Source: Panax quinquefolius
Taxonomy: Eukaryota > Streptophyta > Magnoliopsida > Apiales > Araliaceae
Assembly: GCA_020205615.1 (NCBI GenBank)
Contig: CM035152.1
Span: 120,192,043 to 120,256,042, forward strand
DNA length: 64,000 bases
Direction of reading: 5' to 3'
Part shown: piece by piece, positions 59,733 to 64,000 of the stretch
Numbering within the stretch: position 1 is the stretch's first letter
How the letters are laid out: each line of letters opens with the position of its first letter
Made by a program: the position numbers and the translations under genes
Notes under the pieces: generated by a model
Seen by the model: the letters and a program-made list of their open reading frames with translations, nothing else
Database searches by the model: none
Told to the model about the DNA's origin: nothing

Positions 59733-61558
59733 TGTTGGGTAAAATCTAATTATGCACAACACACAAGTATACGTGGTCAACAAGTAATAAAGTGAAAGTA
59801 GAGTATCGTTCCCACAGAGAATTAGTTAACAAGAATTACCAAGTACTGACCTATAACCAATTTAATCTTATTTAAACAAATGATTTAATATTTTAATTTA
59901 AAATAATTAATTAAACTATTACTAACTATCCCTAGAATGAAACAAGATAATGAAGACTTGAGATTACAATTTCACTTATTGTTTCATTTAAGTCAACACA
60001 CTTTCTGTTAAGCCAAGTTATTTATATTGGATTGTTAATCTAGAACACGAAAATAAAATATGGCCATCTCTCAATGCACCATACTCATATCAAATCAAAT
60101 CCACAGATGATAAAATCAAATTGAACACCCTAATTAACTAACCCACTATATCTCTATGTGAATTACAATTAAAAAAGATTTAAGTACAAGTTCTTATTAG
60201 ACTACATGCAATGCCTCGGTATATCTCTATCCTAAGCACAAATCATGAATTCCAACTCCATGTAGAACACATAAATACATGCTATTATGATCAGATCTAA
60301 ACCCATAATCTGTCTTTTGAGTTCATATAGATTATCACAGTAATTGTTAGCTAGGAAATTAAGCAATTAAGGGCAAACCGTAATAGACAATGAAAATATA
60401 GCTAATAAGACTAACAAAAAAACATATCAAAGTAAACTACACAATAAGATCCATAGTAATCTCAAAATAGAGTTTAATTCATAACGGAACTAGAATCCAT
60501 TATCCACAATTAATTAAGCATTAAAAGATACAAATAGATAAGAAAATAAATTAGAATTGAGATAAACAAATATGTATTCTCTTGCTTCCAATCTATTTCT
60601 CCAATGATGATCAATAGCTTCAATCTTCAGTTTTAATCTAATCTAGGGTTCCTAATCTACTATAATCTAATCTAATGGAATCTTCTTCTAATCCTTGCAA
60701 TTCTCCTCCTTTTATATGCCTCTTTATATTTCTTTAAGTCCTCTTAGAAGTCCTTGAATCAATCAGCTCAAACCAATCCTTCTTGAACTCAAATTCTGAC
60801 AAAATTTGCTTTTTTTACGCGTACCCCCACCCCGGCTGGCTTTTTTACACTGCTAGGCTCGCCCTGGCTGGCATACCTACTATTTTTCAGCTTGTACCCC
60901 TTCCTACGGGGTTTTTTTGTATATAAAGTTCACTCGACGGGGTCCTTTTTCTCGTCAGAAAGTACCCTCCGTAAAATAACCATACCTTTTAATTCGGGAG
61001 GAGTTACGAGGCCTGCCCTCTATCAAATCGAAGCTCTCGACGAGTTATACAACTTTTATTCTTTGAGAATTGAGAAATAACAGATGGATGAAGGTCAAAA
61101 TTGGGATAGAAGTGACTGCTATGCAAATGGCCACCCAAAACAGTGAAGTTCAACGTCCATTGGTACACCGATCATAACTCTTGCATCCAAACTCCGATTG
61201 AAATGATTCAAGATGTTTCAGAAATCTAAGAAGAAGCTCTACAACATAATCCAAGTTCCATGTCAAGAACATGAAAACCCAAATGATGTCCGGATTACTT
61301 TTCCTTGCTTTTCCTTACTTTTTCATACCAATAGTTGCTCATATAACTCCCAAACATATAATCTACAAAATGAACACAAAATGCATGAAAAGTAACTAAG
61401 AAACATGAATATAAGCAATTTTCATACCAATAGTTGCTCATATAACTCCCAAACATATAATCTACAAAATGAACACAAAATGCATGAAAAGTAACTAAGA
61501 AACATGAATATAAGCAATTAATTCAAGTAACAGATACCAGATAAGTAGGTATAAAACC
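59733..61558 (-). repeat. Athila/Tat-type LTR
   Basis: The plus strand begins TGTTGGGTAAAATC, and the minus-strand end contains CTCTGTGGGAACGATAC, close to the GTGGGATCGA-type end of Athila/Tat LTRs. It is collinear with 50920-52132. A GC-rich stretch with TATATAAAG lies at 60800-61080. It is cut at 61558 by the start of another LTR. Frames at 60892-61395 are by-products. Confidence 0.65.
61322..61519. repeat. Perfect 99-bp tandem duplication
   Basis: TTCATACCAATAGTTGCTCA starts at 61322 and again at 61421. The two 99-bp units appear identical through ATATAAGCAATT. Confidence 0.9.
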
Positions 61559-62341
61559 TGTAATACCCGAGAATTTCCATGTCTTATGAATATATTAATG
61601 GGAATAAATATTTATTTGAATATAAATGATTTCGTGTTATGAGACGAGTTAACTCAATTATATTAAAGTGATTAATGTGGAGTTGTAACAAACTCGTTGA
61701 AATGCCTTGTGTGGCACCGTGATGAGAAATAGTAGTGATTATATTAATTAACGAAAGAATTGTTAAGGCAATCAGTTAATTGATAGTTATTAAAGAATAT
61801 TAATTAATTGCATATAATTATGTGATTCCATATAAGGAATACACTCTTAAATTGGTAATATCACCAATACGACAGTTAATTCATGTTTTGGAGATGGATG
61901 TCAAAATCGGGAAGCTAAACAAGTTTAATCGCCAAGGTATAGCGTGCAATTGCACCCTCCCAAGAGTATAAACTCAAGGCCACAAGGCCAAATGATCATT
62001 GGAGAAAATTTATTTTCTACTTTAGAAATAAAATGGAACACTCTTGTTATATGTGTGACATTAATAAACTTAGGATAAAAGTACATTATGTTAATATAAG
62101 GTACCTAGTAGTACAGTGAAATCATATGTAATTGTAATACAGATATGATTAAATATCTGTGTATTCTAGAAACTGAGAAAGGAATTAATAAATATTAATA
62201 TAAAAAAAGGTTATAATGTGGTTATGTGAATAGTAAAAATAATTATGAAACTACTTGGATAATAATACCAAGCTACGTTATTTTATTGCGTGTATTTAAT
62301 GTACATGGACTATATGATGTGAGTATATAAATAACCCCTAA
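61559..62341 (+). repeat. 5' part of another gypsy-type LTR
   Basis: TGTAATACCCGAGAATTTCC is a typical gypsy LTR start. The segment runs 780 bp to TATATAAATA (62325-62334), a TATA box, and is cut seven bases later by a B-type LTR. It holds U3 only. No coding sequence. Confidence 0.6.
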
Positions 62342-64000
62342 TGTGACGCCCCCAAAACAGGTATACATCACCCATCTTGAGTCGCCAAATACATGGTACA
62401 AAATTCAAATACAACTTAATTATACAACAAATGTAAAATACGACACAAAACATAATCTAAGAGTTTTAATAAGAATATTGTCATCTAGACAATATCCATA
62501 CTCAATGGAGTACTCATTACATTTATTGTCACACTATTTAACAGAATAGTGAGGACTACTAATGTTATCATCTGGACCGTCACTCCGTTCCCCGACTCAT
62601 CCCTGCTATATTCTCATTTCCTGAAGAGAACAGTGAAAGAAAGGGTGAGCTCAACTAGCCAAGTAAGAAATATTATGACTAAGATAATGCAGAATAAATT
62701 ATCATTAGCCTTCAATAATGTTAAACTGATAAAATACAATAAACATCAAGTTTAACTGCAACGGAATAAGCAATCCATTAGAATAGTCAAGTAGAGCATG
62801 ATATCTATTATCTTCTATGATTTACAATGTTTTAATCAATTTTTATCATTGAGACTCAGCTTAATAAATAAACCACATCATCGAGTCATCCCTGCATTAC
62901 GGGCCAAGGATATTCATTAAATCATCAATGGTCATGACTATACTGAATAATCCATGGTCATAATCATACAAAAATCGCCCATCAATGCACTACCTACCAA
63001 TGAGGACTTTTACCACATCATTCGTTACATTACGGTCATGATTATACCGAATAATCCCTGGTCATAATCATACCAAGTCCATCTATGCACGTAAGCCAAA
63101 GATGACTTTCATCACAATATAAGCATGAGGATGATGACAATGATATAAGCATTAATCAAACGAAAACAATGATAAATATTAAAGACTCTAAATTTATCCA
63201 AATATTATCAATCACTTAATAAACTCGTTATCTAATATTATTAATATAATAACAATATTTTAATCACTTCTTAAACTTATAAATAATTTATTTCAATTGT
63301 TTACACTTTACCAAATAATGTATTTAATCATTCAAAAATGCCATACTCATAAGATTTCATCACCAATGATCAAATCCCTTATCAAAATCAAGATATACCC
63401 TATATAGGATTCCCAAGCCATAAAATCCTATTTTCTAATTTTGTTACTTCACATAACATATTTAATTCATTTACTCATAACTAGTTCATTTTCATGAAAA
63501 ATACCAAATCGGTCCCAAAAATATTTCTTTTCCGATATTTAGCGTAATATAGTCCCATATTGAATATATATTTTTCTTAATTTTAAAATTCATTTACTAT
63601 TTTTCATATGGCCAAAACTGCCGAATATTTAGACATTTATCATAAATTGTACTTATCCAAAAATTCCAAAATTTACAGGGTATACTCCTGTTATATACAT
63701 GTACTTCCAATGAAAATTTCACCAATTTTAGAGTTAACCACAAAGAGTTATAAGGGTTTACTTTGAAAATAGTCTTTTCCCATAAAATCCATAACTCTTA
63801 ATCTATACATCCAAAAATCGTCATCTTTGGACACAATATAGAAAACTCATCAAATTATCATTTCAAATTTTTCCAGAATTTTTGAGGGTCAGAAAAATCC
63901 CGAAACTACAAATGGATTTTCACTCGCCATGCGGTAATCCACGAGATGATCATTTCACAATTTAATAAGGAATGAATACAAAGGATCATTCACCATGCAT
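62342..64000 (-). repeat. B-type LTR, runs off the window
   Basis: The plus strand TGTGACGCCCCCAAAA, then AGGTATACATCACCCATCTT, matches the inverse of element B's LTR end. CTAATGTTATC--CTGGACC, GAAAGAAAGGGTGAGCTCAA and TTATGACTAAGATAATGC match the inverse of about 17280-17430. It could be a solo LTR or the 3' LTR of a minus-strand element continuing to the right. Frames 62343-62755 are not genes. Confidence 0.8.

Noticed and set aside
60892..61080. Plus-strand frame with organelle-like style
   Set aside because: It lies in the GC-rich part of an Athila-type LTR that has a counterpart at 51650-51820. No protein family was recognised.

Overview
The window is repeat-dense, AT-rich nuclear DNA of a flowering plant, most likely a eudicot. 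No complete host gene can be supported. The evidence for a plant is the content: Ty3/gypsy chromoviruses with CR-type chromodomains, an Athila-lineage gypsy element, Ty1/copia elements, initiator-Met-tRNA primer sites (TGGTATCAGAGC), MITEs, a solo LTR with target duplication, telo-box motifs and long (TA)n tracts. About three quarters of the sequence can be assigned to LTR retrotransposons inserted into each other. All are decayed by stops, frameshifts and deletions.

First nest (1887-26941). Element A is a minus-strand Tekay-like chromovirus (LTR, gag, protease, RT, RNase H, integrase, chromodomain, plus an extra acidic coiled-coil ORF before gag). Its 5' LTR (8681-26941) is split by a 1.1 kb foldback palindrome, and that palindrome is split by a plus-strand chromovirus, element B (10005-24009). 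B is present as two nearly identical copies in tandem with a 100-N assembly gap between them. This may be one element assembled twice.

Middle (26942-30425). This holds two tRNA-like SINE-type repeats, a MITE with GCGACGG ends, an 18-bp hairpin, a solo LTR with 5-bp target duplications (28174-29840) and a non-autonomous element with a CACTA-like end and a 235-bp internal duplication.

Second nest (30426-57783). Element C keeps a 4.3 kb LTR, a primer site and a short gag but no recognised pol. It abuts element D, an Athila-lineage gag-pol. D is cut on its other side by element E, a badly decayed Ty1/copia with both LTRs. The rest of D's 5' LTR follows, inside an LTR related to B's. Next come another LTR of that family and a third LTR of E's family.

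Right end (57784-64000). A TATA-box/5'-leader-like segment and a possible terminal exon on the minus strand are the best host-gene candidates. Then come a MITE, an Athila-type LTR with a perfect 99-bp duplication, a fragment of another LTR ending just after its TATA box, and a B-type LTR running off the window.

The coding parts do not act as a pathway. They are remnants of independent gag-pol polyproteins whose products would form virus-like particles, reverse transcribe and integrate. The points most worth checking are the duplicated element B and its C/G-centred indels, the interrupted palindrome, the extra ORF of element A, the telo-box cluster in element C's LTR, and the two host-gene-like segments.
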